This document shows, one piece after another, positions 17,942 through 28,917 of a stretch of 39,028 nucleotides of DNA (position 1 is the first letter of the stretch; each line of letters starts with the position of its first letter). The stretch is from Chara braunii (taxonomy: Eukaryota; Streptophyta; Charophyceae; Charales; Characeae): contig BFEA01000204.1 in assembly GCA_003427395.1 (NCBI GenBank), positions 186,603 through 225,630 of the forward strand, in the 5' to 3' direction. Below the pieces are notes generated by a model. That model did no database searches, had not been told where the DNA came from, and saw only the letters and a program-made list of their open reading frames with translations. A program made the translations under genes and the position numbers.

Positions 17942-18750
17942 TCAGTAATAGGATGCCAGCCCTAGAAAAGCCCAAACCAAGGTGAGCGTGACCGGCGACG
18001 GGGCATCTTGAACTGCTGCCACCTTCCTCGGATCCGGTTTTAGTCCATCGACCGTGACGATGTACCCCAAGAATGAGATCTCCGACAAGAAGAACTCGCT
18101 TTTGAACCCCGCATCTTTTAGTGCATGCAAAACCCACTCAATGTGTTCCACGTAGTACTCGTGTGTTTTTGATAAGACCAAAATATCATCCATGTATACA
18201 ATCACGCAGAAATTGATTAGGGGCTGGGTTAGTCGGGTTTTGTTAACGAACTTAGCAAAGGCCATATTCATGGCCTGCTGAAACATTGCAGGGGCGTTAC
18301 AAATACCCATGGGACACCGGAGCCATTGCCACGTGCCCTCAAATAGGACAAAAGCGGTTTTGGGTCGGTCCTCCGGTCGGACTGCGACGTAGTGAAAACC
18401 GTGTCGGATATCGAACTTGGAAAAGACTCTAGCGGTTCTGATAGCATCTAACAAATCATCGATTCGTGGCAAGGGATACACATCTTTGGTAGTAATGGCG
18501 TTCAATTTCCGGTAGTCAATACATACCCGGACCGAACCATTTCGTTTTGGCACGAGGACCACAGGAAAAGACTACGGTCCCAGCGATGGTTCGACCCATC
18601 CCAACCGCTCGAATTCCCATACCCTTTCCAACTCCAGTTGTCTTTCTTTAAGGGAATATCGGTACGGTCGGCAATGTATCGGGGCGTGATCCCCGGTATC
18701 AATCGCGTGCTGTATCAAAGGGGTTAGCCCTATGTCGTGGTCCTGAATAC
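17942..18750 (-). pseudogene. Pol: reverse transcriptase domain, with in-frame stops
   Basis: The RT reading begins around IDTGDHAP (about 18700) and runs through FPVVLVPKRNGSVRVCIDYRKLN, PLPRIDDLL, FSKFDIRHGFHYVAV, CNAPAMFQQAMN and the catalytic YMDD (18185-18196), to GLASYY. This matches Ty3/gypsy RT. A TAG (18572-18574) sits where these proteins normally have Trp or Tyr just before SFPVVLV, and a TGA (17942-17944) follows YY where Arg is usual. Upstream, the frame of 18730-19455 differs, so there is also a frameshift near 18750. It copies element RNA into DNA in the intact family; this copy is broken. Confidence 0.88.
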
Positions 18751-19482
18751 TGACGGCCTCAGGATAGGCCCGTATACTGCCAGGAGGGGGCGTCGGTATT
18801 CATTCGGAACACGGGCTGGTAACTGAACTTCTACGGTTCCCCCAGGAAGGGAGACCATCGTCGTAACCGTGGGGACCGCCACGTTGGCATCGGGCGAGGC
18901 CCCAAACAAAGAGTTGTCGGTTTTCGCCGAAAGGACAGTCGCAATTAGTTGATTGTCCGCCGGGCTCATCGACTCGCTTTCCATGTCACTATCACTATCC
19001 CGTTCGGGTTCGGCTGAGGGTTCTACCGAAAAGGCCTGCGCCAGTTCCCTCGGTCCCCACCGATATTCCCTTGTTCGGGGTTGAAACGACACCCCTTCTT
19101 TCAAAAGTATCGCGGCTTTCTCATTCGTGAGCAGGGGCTGTGGAGGTCGAAAAGATAAATCGCACAGCCCCCTCAGCTCGGTAAATCGTTCAGGTAGGGG
19201 ATCCGTCTTGAGATATAAGGACGCAGGGGGTTCCGAAAGGCCTGCTATTCGGGACACCCTCAGCAGGGGTTCCCCCTGCACCACGGACGAGAACGCGTGC
19301 GACCGGTTGGACTCGCTCCGAACTATTTTCAGTGGTTCTCGCCGCCAAGACTGGCGCCACCGATCCTGAACTCGGATCGGATATCGGTCGAGTGCATCAG
19401 CCTCGTCAGTTTCCGTCGATGGTTCATTTTCGCCTGGTGATAGGCGTCGGATCATGTTGATTTGATGGGCTTTCGTGGTGAG
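18730..19482 (-). pseudogene. Pol: linker between protease and RT
   Basis: Open from just after the TGA at 19483-19485 to a stop at 18730. It holds no catalytic motif: charged text, an acidic stretch (about EPERDSDSDMESESMSPAD) and a hydrophobic/Pro end. It is in phase with the protease frame upstream and out of phase with RT downstream. By position it is the linker of the gag-pol polyprotein. Confidence 0.6.
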
Positions 19483-20544
19483 TCAAGGCGCCGGCTGGGT
19501 GTGCATACGCACCGCCAGTCTCATTGGTATCGTTTGGGGCTTAGGGTGGGCCGATGTGAGCACCACCGTACAGCTGTCAAAGTGCATTCGCGCTCCAACC
19601 GCTGCCTGCCATGGAATGCCTAGCAGAACATCATACGCCTGTACATCCAGCACGATCACGTCGCACAAACAATGCACCCGCCCCACCCGTATAGGCACGT
19701 TCGTTATTCGCCCTTTACAATGAATACTGTCTTCCGTAGCGGATATATACAGCTCATCCGGTTGGAGGGGCTGAACCTGTCCTTCCCTTCCCAACTATTT
19801 CGTCAATCTCCAAGAAATGGCGACCGCCGACGATCCCGAGTCTAGGATGGCGGCCGAGGGGTTTCCCCAGACCTCGCAGTCACACTCAACGCTTTTCCAG
19901 GTTATAGGATAGGCTCGGAGGAATACCTCGGGTTTTTCCGAGGCAGAGTCTACGGCCTGGATGATTCCTATCCGGTCGGCTTCGTGCACCTTTGAGGTCG
20001 AGGGCTGCGACTCCTCGTTTGTGGGTAGGTCCCGTAGGACCGGCTTTTTGCCCTTTCGACTTTCCTCGAATCGGCGCCTGTTTTTGAGGCACCATTCGAT
20101 CAACTTTTCGTTAGCCGCTTCGGAAATGGTTAGCAGATAGGGAATAGGGACGGCGATCCGAAGATCCAGAGCCTTCAAGGCATCCAATACGTCGATATGG
20201 CCATCCTTGTATTCAGGGCCAGGCGTCGCAAGGTCTTCGAACCCTGGTTGCCACGGCCCGAGGTCGCTTTCCTCGGTAATTCGTTGGACGTGACGTATCA
20301 CTCCGATGGTCCCGGGTTCGAACAAAGTCGCAGCCATGTATTCATTGGGCCCTATCTCGGTGGCCGCAGGGGTCACCATTTCCGTTGCCCCGATATCCAT
20401 CACCGTGGCCACCCTCCCCTGTCCTGCAGCGGTTGGAGCAGCCAGCGGGATTTGGGAAGGCCCAGCGGGCCCACCCTGAGCTCGAGGTTTCGGGCAATCT
20501 TTCGCAAGGTGACCTGGCTGATTGCAGTTATAACAGCATAGGGA
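19483..20544 (-). pseudogene. Zinc knuckle and retropepsin-like protease, with in-frame stops
   Basis: Directly after the TAG that ends gag (20545-20547), the same phase reads CYNCNQPGHLAKDC, a perfect CCHC knuckle that normally closes gag. It continues through an acidic linker to the aspartic protease site LDSGSS (DSG at 19834-19842). A TAG at 19795-19797 interrupts the protease, which continues in phase to DVLLGIPWQAAVGA, the second protease signature. A TGA at 19483-19485 ends the stretch. The protease would cut the polyprotein. Both flanks of each stop are in the same phase, so simple point mutations (for example from CAG or CGA) explain them, though readthrough of the gag TAG cannot be excluded. 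Confidence 0.8.
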
Positions 20545-21537
20545 CTAGACAGCCCCGGCCACGGCCGGTCTTATCATTGGGGCTCCGGCGGCCATAGCCG
20601 CTTGTTGCCGTTGTGCGGCAGCTAGGCGTTGCCGCTGCAGGCCCTGAACAAACTCCGTCAACGGGGCCACTACCGGAACTAATTGTGCCGCGACCTCTTT
20701 CATGGACACTTCTTCCTCACCCCGGCCTCCTTGTGCTTGACTAGGGCGACGGGGGGCCGAAGCAGAGGAAGAAGCTTTCTGATCCACGCCTTTTTTTTCT
20801 GGACCCAACCCGAAGCGATCTTCGAACATTCGTGCCGTAGCGGAGTAGCTATTGCGTCGAACACCCGAAGGGTCATCTTCATCGGATTCTGAGTCCAGGC
20901 CCACATCGTAATTTTCTTTCCCGTACTTAATTGCGTACTGAATTAGCTCCGTCAGGGTATGTTCTATAGGGTTGCGTTTCTTGCGGATCTTTTTCCGCAG
21001 ACAAGAATCTGACAGTCCTCTAACAAAATCAGTCCGTACCATTTTCTCGTCCACCCCGGACCGTTCGACTAAGTACGTAAAACATTCAGCATATCTGGCC
21101 AAGGTCTCCCGAGGCTGCTGCGTGTATTCGTTTATTAAATGGAGGCATTGACCCGGTGCGATGTGATCAGATCTATCAAGAAATTTTCTCTGGAAGGCTG
21201 CCCAATTAGTGAAGGGGTTATGTCCATACCACTCAAAAGCGGTTCTGGCTAACCTTCCGGGAATTCGTTCTCGGAGCAACTGATCCGACCAGCCCTGGGC
21301 TTTCAAGGCCGCTAGCCAGGTACGAGGGTCGGTGTCATCTTTGGAGAAAATGGGAACTTCGAAAGGAGGAGGTACAAAGTACAGGGGATGATTGGCCATG
21401 CCCGCATGGTTGTCACCGTCGTTTTCACCCCCAATTCCGGTTTCCACCATCGCGGGAGGCGGGTTTCGAGCCCGGCCTCTCGCTCGGTTCTGATTGCTAT
21501 TCGCGGGCCTCCGTCGACGGGGAGCCAGCCTACTCAA
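20545..21537 (-). CDS. gag: Gag (capsid/nucleocapsid polyprotein) of the LTR retrotransposon
   Basis: An open frame of 330 residues starting about 95 bases after the primer-binding site. An Arg-rich N-terminus (LAPRRRRPANSNQNRARGR) is followed by the Ty3-type capsid region with DDTDPRTWLAALKAQGW, AFEWYGHNPFTNWAAFQRKF, QCLHLINEYTQQPRETLARY and FVRGLSDSCLRKKI, then a Gln/Ala-rich end. It stops at TAG just before the CCHC knuckle, which lies in the same phase. The knuckle is therefore either lost from gag by mutation or reached only by readthrough. It forms the virus-like particle that packages element RNA. Confidence 0.9.
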   Translation of the reverse strand: MSRLAPRRRRPANSNQNRARGRARNPPPAMVETGIGGENDGDNHAGMANHPLYFVPPPFEVPIFSKDDTDPRTWLAALKAQGWSDQLLRERIPGRLARTAFEWYGHNPFTNWAAFQRKFLDRSDHIAPGQCLHLINEYTQQPRETLARYAECFTYLVERSGVDEKMVRTDFVRGLSDSCLRKKIRKKRNPIEHTLTELIQYAIKYGKENYDVGLDSESDEDDPSGVRRNSYSATARMFEDRFGLGPEKKGVDQKASSSASAPRRPSQAQGGRGEEEVSMKEVAAQLVPVVAPLTEFVQGLQRQRLAAAQRQQAAMAAGAPMIRPAVAGAV

Positions 21538-21632
21538 AAATGCAAAAAATCTAATAAAAGGATAAAAAAGGAAAAGAAGAACTTTAAAACAGGGTAATCG
21601 TCATAGGAAAACCTCGGAGCCGAAACGAATCA

Positions 21633-21644
21633 GCTCTGATACCA
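21633..21644 (-). promoter_or_regulatory. Primer-binding site for initiator Met tRNA
   Basis: The minus strand reads TGGTATCAGAGC, complementary to the 3' end of plant initiator-methionine tRNA and widely used by plant LTR retrotransposons. It abuts the edge of the 5' LTR and fixes element orientation and LTR end. Confidence 0.95.
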
Positions 21645-22064
21645 ACCTCGCGCCCTCGCGGCTTCCCGTACGGGGTCGCCGATCAGAGTTCTAGAAGGGG
21701 CGTGGCCGAGGATTTTTGGCCGTAAGGGTTGAGTCTCTCGGACGGAACGGGAGACCCTCGTTTCGTGCCAGAGGTTTTCCCCGGAGTCGAACTGTCGTCG
21801 CGGAGTCCCGTGGGGGTCGGATCACTCCGAAACGATAAAATCAAAAAGGGTTCCGCAAAAATGAACTTCCGTCATGCATCGGGACGGAAAAAGGCATCAA
21901 GGGGGGGGAGGGGAGGGGGCCCATGGTGGAGGAGGACAAAACTTTGGCCGTCAGGGGTTTGGGGGATAGGTGGCGGGTTCGAAGCTTTCAGGCCTCATCA
22001 TCGGCCTCACAAAGTGGCCGAACCCTCTGGTCTTTGCTGTGGAGGTGGTTGGTTCGAGGCCTTC

Positions 22065-22582
22065 CAATAGAAAAAATTCATAGAATTAAATACTCATTCT
22101 ATATTAAAATTATGTTCTAAATTTCAAATTTTCTTTTCATTTTGAAAAATGTCATTCCAATTTTAAAATTTTCCTTCTTACTTGAAAACTTTCCTTCCAA
22201 GAATGGGGTATCCCTTCTTATTTGAACTGCATGCTAGAGATGGAATGAAAGTCTGGACGAGTTCATGAAATATTTTAATTGGATTGTCATTCTAAGTAAA
22301 GATTTTCAGTCATAAATAGGTTAATCCAATCTAAATTAGAAGATATTTGTTATAGCAAAATGGAAGTTCAATTAAAATATTTCATAAACTCGTCCACACT
22401 TTCATTCCATCTTGAAAAAATAGATGTAGTTAGAAGGGAAAATTCATATTTAGACGGGAACCTATCAAATAAAACTGAAAATTTTAGAATTGGAACATTG
22501 AAATGATAATTTAAAAATTTGAAGGCTTTTTTTTTTTAGAATGTTTTTTCAACTTTCATTTGTCGTGGGATTTTTTCTGTCG
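22065..22582. mobile_element. MITE-like foldback element inside 5' LTR
   Basis: The LTR text breaks after ...ggccttc and resumes at aagcctcgg; the other LTR has no insertion here. The insert is very AT-rich, unlike the GC-rich LTR. Its ends are imperfect inverted repeats (CAATAGAAAAAATTC against CGACAGAAAAAATCC). The arms 22240-22280 and 22370-22410 are complementary over 41 bases with two mismatches, placed symmetrically (about 173 bases from each end). It has no ORF. A 2-base TC could be the target-site duplication. It is probably a non-autonomous DNA transposon or foldback that arrived after the retrotransposon. Confidence 0.8.
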
Positions 22583-23951
22583 TCAAGCCTCGGCGTCGGA
22601 CTCACAAAGTCCGCGCGAAAGTTTCCGCGAGGGTACAGCGGCGGGAGGACTCGCCGACATCTGAATTCGAAATTGCGCGGGCAGCGCCCCCGCACTACGG
22701 GAAAGCTCGGGGAAACGTGTCGCTCCCTCGTAACCCAGGACCAGTCGTCGCCAAGAACATGAGTCCCCCTGGCGACACCAGCGACAATCAAACTGCAGCC
22801 GCCACGCGGCGTGAGCGGCCGACCAGGGCAACACCGTTAAACCCGTGTAAGGCAATATTAGAGTCGGGGAATCAAAACGATCAATCAGGATAAACCCGTT
22901 CCCCCTTTTATCACACGCCCGAGGCGGGTCTTGCCAACATACTTGCTCCTCAGCGCGCGCCGTACGTCCGCATCGCAGTAGACGCTGTCGTCATCTGTGA
23001 TGGGGAAGGTCGGTAGCGAGATGGGACGGTCGGAGGTACGCGATGAGCACGGGCAAGATCCCGCGTTCCCGGTCATCCGAACCAACACCGAATCCATACA
23101 ACAATCGACGCAATTCTTCTCTCTCAAAAGTGGGTGCGTCGAGGGAAGATGATGAACTTTAAGCTTTCTCCCCTTGCGGGNNNNNNNNNNNNNNNNNNNN
23201 NNNNNNNNNNNNNNNNNNNNNNNNNNNNNNNNNNNNNNNNNNNNNNNNNNNNNNNNNNNNNNNNNNNNNNNNNNNNNNNNNNNNNNNNNNNNNNNNNNNN
23301 NNNNNNNNNNNNNNNNNNNNNNNNNNNNNNNNNNNNNNNNNNNNNNNNNNNNNNNNNNNNNNNNNNNNNNNNNNNNNNNNNNNNNNNNNNNNNNNNNNNN
23401 NNNNNNNNNNNNNNNNNNNNNNNNNNNNNNNNNNNNNNNNNNNNNNNNNNNNNNNNNNNNNNNNNNNNNNNNNNNNNNNNNNNNNNNNNNNNNNNNNNNN
23501 NNNNNNNNNNNNNNNNNNNNNNNNNNNNNNNNNNNNNNNNNNNNNNNNNNNNNNNNNNNNNNNNNNNNNNNNNNNNNNNNNNNNNNNNNNNNNNNNNNNN
23601 NNNNNNNNNNNNNNNNNNNNNNNNNNNNNNNNNNNNNNNNNNNNNNNNNNAAAAGCGAGTCCTTCTTGTACACAAAAATTTCAATTAGTTGCCGCCCCCA
23701 GGCGCAGCCTTCAAAACTCCCCAAGACCACCGACCACCATAGCCACAAGGCCTTGCTGCAGCCGGCGTCCAATCCCCACCACTGCTCAGTCCCTCCGACT
23801 GCTTCGCCCCGAGACTATCGCGGGTCCACCCCACGTCGTCACTCCGCCCGTCCTTGGGCTCGTCAAGCCTGTTCGGCGCCACGGACTCTCGCGCATAGCT
23901 CACGCAGCATTGCAGCCGAGATCAAAGAGGAGGAAAGGAGAGGGTTGCGCG

Positions 23952-23959
23952 AATTTATA
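23952..23959 (-). promoter_or_regulatory. TATA-like box in 5' LTR
   Basis: TATAAATT, identical to the box in the 3' LTR. This copy would drive the element transcript, reading through the N run toward gag. Confidence 0.5.
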
Positions 23960-24934
23960 GCGTGGGAGGCGGCGGGTTATCAGCGCGAGGTGCGGGCAGC
24001 GCAGGTTGTAGATGAGCAGGACAGGAGGAAGGTGGGGAGTTAGAGGGTTCGACCCGCAGGATGGCATGGTCCTACGTGATTGGGGTGTCCGTTCAAGTGG
24101 CGCGCGGTTTCCCGCTCTCCACATTGATCCGAGCATCCGAACTACACGGCCAATCACTTCGCGGGGTAAGGATCGAGCTGGGCGGAGGGGAAGACGAAGA
24201 GTCCGGCATGGGGAAAATGTGGGCAGCAAGAAGGGAAGATGGCGCGGGGATGCAAAGCAAGAAACGGGGATGCGAGACGTGCGAAGAAATCGGAGCTTAG
24301 GCGTGCGTGCGTAAAAATTCAAAAAGTCCCAACGGCCCCCGTTTACCATGGCCGCTATTCGCCCGCGCAGGAGTTATTAACCAAACAAAATGAAAAAGCC
24401 GTTTCAAAAAGAAAAGGAAAAACAAAAAGAAAGAAAAACCCATGTTTGTCCGCGTCCGTGCCTTGGGGCTTCCGAGGGATTTTTCCTCAGGGATACGGGA
24501 AGCTGCGAGGTACGGGTCTGAGCTTATCACATCAGGGAAAAACACTCAAGTAGTAGGTAGGCCGGTACCACACCAAGTAGTGGTAGATTGGTCGGGTACT
24601 CGAGGCCGAGCAGAAGAAGACGAAAGTTGACATTTTTAGAGGCCCAGTAGTTGTAGGCTAGGTCTAGGTGGGTATCAGTCCAAGTAGTCTGAGTCTAGGG
24701 CCCGTACGGGCAATATCAGAGTCTGCAATGATGTTTCCCTCCGAACGGGAGGAGGCCTGGAAAGTCACCGCCCAAGAGGCAAACAGGCCGCTATATCTCA
24801 AGGAGGAGCGAAGTGTTCCTCCTCATTTGCAGCATGCAAGTTGGGAGTCATGCGGCTCGAGCGCTGGTGGGGCAGCGCTTGTGGGGAAGAGGAGTGCCCA
24901 ACTCCCAACCGTGGTTATGGTGGAGGAGCTCGAG

Positions 24935-25430
24935 TTTTTTTTTTTTTTTTTTTTTTTGGGCAAAGGCCCTTATGCAAGGCCTCTATTCTGGTGGTGGTAA
25001 GAGAACCACCGGGATTGAGGCTTTGCCTGGCGGGCCGCTCCATCTATTGGTGGGGAGCAACACCTGCTGGAAACCGGGTCCAGCGTCCCTTAAATACATC
25101 TTTATAAAACAGTTCCTCTTGAAGGTGGCGCCATTGTGCTGGAAACCGGGTCCGGGGTCCCATATCCAACCTATCCTGCAGCAGGGTCGGGTATTGGGCG
25201 GAGAAACACCGGGGGGCACCAATGTAGACTCCCTCCATCCCCTAGCCTCTGCCATCCCCTACTCTCCTCCTGGCGCCTATTGTCTGCAATAGCATGTATT
25301 TGAAAAAGGCTGAGACAACAGAAAAGGGTTGAAAAAGGCTGAAAGGACCTGCACTGCGATCTGCTGAAATTTGATATTGACTGAACGAAAGTGACGCTAT
25401 TGCGCTGGAAACCGGGTCCAGCGTCCCATA
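24935..25430 (-). mobile_element. Short LINE-tail or SINE-like insertion with poly-A and target-site duplication
   Basis: On the minus strand it ends in a poly-A tail (T at 24935-24958). GGAGCTCGAG (24925-24934) and GGAGCTCGGG (25431-25440) flank it as a 10-base target duplication with one change. The body holds three copies of the hairpin motif ctggaaaccgggtcc (near 25060, 25140 and 25405), the first in the same context and about the same distance from the poly-A as in the LINE at 9530-11240. It has no ORF of its own. Confidence 0.65.
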
Positions 25431-25440
25431 GGAGCTCGGG

Positions 25441-26389
25441 CTTGAGGAGGAGGAAGAGGAGAACTAGGAAAGGGGAGCGCAAAAGGTACATACCTGGCTA
25501 TGGTGGACATCATCTTCATCACACTGGTGGGTGCTGCATCTGGAAGGCCCCATTGGGGTAGAGCTACGTCAAGAAGCTTCAAGGCAGAGTCAGGCATGGC
25601 GGCCTGAGCCGGAGAAGCCATAGTTACTTTGAGTTGTCGTTTGCACATCAGATCAAGGCCATAGCAGCCCGCCATAGCCTCAACCTTTAGGTAGAGGAAG
25701 GAGAAAGGTGGCCATGGCTATGGTGGACCTCATGTTGTACCTGCAGTAGGAGAGGGATTCAGACATTGATTTTGGCTCAGCCATTCAACATTATGATTAT
25801 TATTTATTGTGAAATATAGAGGGCACGAGAAAAGGAGGAGGAGACTCAGGAGAGTGGTTGGCGAGAAGAAGAGAATTATCATCGGTTTGCTGGCGTACAT
25901 CTTCCTTTTCGTTTTTCTTTCTTCTTCTTCTTCTTCTTTTTCTTCGTCTTCGTCTTTCCCTCTCTCTCTTCTTAAGTTCATTCATTTCTTTTGCAATTGG
26001 ATGATATTGTGCTTTCTCATGACTTTGTACTACGAAATTGGCCAGGATCATAACACATAGATCAGAACCGAGAGACGCCTCTCAGGGACAATACAAAAAC
26101 AACACAGCGGAAGACTGCAATGCCAAGATTTGACTCAACATGGATAATGACATGACCTGACAATACACATCATCGCCGCATAGAGGGGAGCGCTGAGTCC
26201 AGTCAGACACAGACGAAAGAGGGAGGAGAGACGAAGGGGGAAAAGGGAGATAGGGAGGATCAACCACCATAGCCTGATGAACCCAGTCTCCAATGTATCC
26301 CCAATGTTGCTGCTCATACAATGTCAAGTCCCAATGTCATTGAACTGGGCCATGCCCGATTGTCATAAAGTCTCAATGTCAACTAACAC
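25441..26389. other. Intergenic, no gene recognised
   Basis: Low-complexity CTT/TCG-rich text near 25900-25980 and short frames only. Nothing further supported. Confidence 0.4.
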
Positions 26390-26401
26390 ACTCTCTCTCT
26401 T

Positions 26402-26454
<53 letters not shown>

Positions 26455-26459
26455 NTCTN

Positions 26460-26545
<86 letters not shown>

Positions 26546-26560
26546 ACACACACACACACA
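26390..26560. repeat. Compound microsatellite (CT)n - (CTAT)n - (CA)n
   Basis: CT repeats to about 26456 (two ambiguous bases at the junction), then CTAT repeats to 26545, then a short CA run. Confidence 0.97.
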
Positions 26561-28724
26561 GTAGAAGGAGAATAAGAAGAAGCCCTGGAGGGAAAGAGGA
26601 AGGGCGATGGAGATCAGAGAGATGGAAAGAAGAAGAAGAAGCAATCCGCTCTCTCTCCTCACACACTACATGTATGACAAGTACTAACCTGCAGAAAGGA
26701 GCCGCCTGGATGCAGGTGCGACCGTCCCGAAGACAAAGTTGGAGCTATGGCGTTGTCGAGCGCGTCCATCCCGCAGGGGGACCTTGCCGGCCACACATGA
26801 TTTTGCAGGATGTTTTCGCGAGGGAGTTTTCGCCACTCCACCCGAGTGCGTCAGCCGTACCTCTCGCGAACCCCTACGACATGATAGGTGTCACCTTGAA
26901 GACAACCAGACACTCGAGATCTCGATCCTCTCCGTGGGTATGAAAGATTGTCACCAAGGCATGATGGCAGCAGCCTCGTGAGGATGTTGCAAGTGAAGTT
27001 GGCGTCAACATATCAGCATCGACCGTGACTTGAATGAGTTGTTACATGTTTCCTCTGCTTGTTGATACGCATCTTCCTTTTCCACTTCTTTCCCTCTTCT
27101 CTCTCTCCTATCTCTCCTTTTCTATTTTTCTCTGTGTAGACTAAGCTTTCACAATCCTTCATGCATGCAATCAGGAGATCGCATAATTTTGCAACCCCGT
27201 GAATGTCACATAGTATGTGACGCGCCAACTTCAATGCTTGAACGAACTTATGAAGTCATGTTTTCCACTATTCCTTTTTTCTTCGGCCACTAGCAGGCTC
27301 GCGGGTAATGCATGAAATCAATAACCGAATCTTTTCGTTCTCTTTTTAGGATTTTCATAATTTTGCTTCTCTTCAACTTTACGTAGGAATCGCATGCGCC
27401 TTAGTGAACGCGCTAGGAATTTTGCTCGGCAATTGGGAATTTCCAGAACTCGTGGGCGCACTTCCCGACGATGGGTCCTTTCTTGTGCATGAGCGTCCCC
27501 AAAATCGTCCCAGGAAACCCCAGAAATTTGATGTAGGAATAAGAACGAATGTGGAAATTCGCTCGCCGGAATTTACGCCCGGATATTGCTTTCGAAATTT
27601 TCAATCTTGAATTAGTTCTAGGAGTTAGTTTCGTTCGTAACTGGCATCATGCATAACTGTTTCGGTGCCTTTTCGTTTCTATGTTAGCGCCATGTATACA
27701 AGTCTCCCTCGCCTCCTGCTACATCTCAGACTATCTTCACTCTTCTTCGGCTCCTCCTTTTCTAACCCGTAATTGTTTTTCATCCCCTTCCTTCCCTTTC
27801 CCTCCCTCCATCTGAATCTTCGCCCCGCGCCGGACCATTCTTCGCCTCGTGCCCCTTCCTGCCTTCGTCTTTGTACATGAAGTCTCTATTGATCCTCTCT
27901 CAGAGCCTTTGAGCCGTTAAACGACAATGTGTAAGGAGGATTAATCCCTTCCGTTGTAATCTGATTGGCCGCGAAGAACTTCCACGGATCGACATGGCTT
28001 CCCAAGGCGATTAATCCTTCTCCTCTCCTTTCTCTCTTTTACCTTTTCTCCTTTCCTCCCTCCTGTCTTCCGTCTTCCTACCCGCAACTATAAAACCTGC
28101 AAGCACATCCGAGAATCTCTCTCTCAACCCATTTGGCAACTTCAGGGAAGTAGTGGCTCGATGATGTGAGAATTGGTGAGTAAAAAAGTAATGATGAACA
28201 AACTGTAGTTTTGCGAGGTTGTGCGTCGGGTGGCCGTGACAGACTGCGGGATCTGGGCAAGTCGGTGTAGAAATTAAGTTAGCGGGGTGACAATCGTCGT
28301 GGTATGGAGGTTGGTACGTGGCGGTTGGGATCGTCAGTGCCTACGCAAGGAAGGGGTGCGTGTTGGCCTGTGGTTGCATGACCTTGGCCCATGGTGTGAG
28401 AGCATAAGGCTTGCGCGCCTTGTTCTTCATTTTTCTCTTATTTTGGAAGCTAAGTTCATGGCGAAACTCCGTTTTTCTTAAATACACTTGTGTGTTTGTA
28501 ACTTTGTCTTTCTCTTTAGTCCCTTTCTTTGGTCAAGCTACAACTCCGTCAACACTCTCGCTCTTTGACTCCTTTCTCTCTCTCCCTCTATGAATGATTG
28601 GATAGTGAAGCGTTCTCTTTGCTTCTGTCTGCATCTGAGTCACCACCCTGCTCGTCCTCTTTTCCCCGATCGGATCTCGCAAGAGCGAGAATTTAATTTA
28701 AGAGGCTAGCGAGGTCTAGTCACC

Positions 28725-28729
<5 letters not shown>
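26561..28729. other. Intergenic, no gene recognised
   Basis: More than 2 kb with no supported gene. Pyrimidine-rich tracts occur near 27060-27135, 27780-27900 and 28010-28080. The frame 27404-27610 (68 codons) has no recognised domain. Confidence 0.4.

Positions 28730-28791
<62 letters not shown>
28730..28791. repeat. (CT)n microsatellite
   Basis: About 30 uninterrupted CT units. Confidence 0.97.
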
Positions 28792-28795
<4 letters not shown>

Positions 28796-28917
28796 CCCCA
28801 TTTTTGTTGATGAACGATATGTGTTCATGGTAGTGATCAATGTGTCTGTGAGCTTCTGCCCTCACTTATTTATGATGTTCGAAGTTTCACCGGGTGAACT
28901 CAGCCGAGCATATAATT

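Larger units (their letters stand above)
11438..24531 (-). mobile_element. Ty3/gypsy-type LTR retrotransposon with extra 3' ORFs
   Basis: Two long direct repeats (11438-13724 and 21645-24531) flank minus-strand gag, protease, RT, RNase H and integrase in the Ty3/gypsy order. The primer-binding site TGGTATCAGAGC abuts the upstream LTR. Total length is about 13 kb, including two N runs. LTR copies look about 95% alike by eye, so the insertion is not very recent. Pol carries several in-frame stops and frameshifts, so this copy is not autonomous. No clear target-site duplication is seen at the outer edges. Family is secure; clade is not determined and no chromodomain was seen. Confidence 0.93.
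21645..24531 (-). repeat. 5' LTR (contains MITE 22065-22582 and N run 23181-23650)
   Basis: Direct copy of 11438-13724, ending next to the primer-binding site. It differs from the other LTR by point changes, a ~518 bp AT-rich insertion and an N run of different estimated length (470 versus 370). Net of these, both LTRs are about 1.9 kb. Confidence 0.9.

Noticed and set aside
26272-26300. CTGATGA on the plus strand
   Set aside because: The core is not continued: no helix II and no GAAA.
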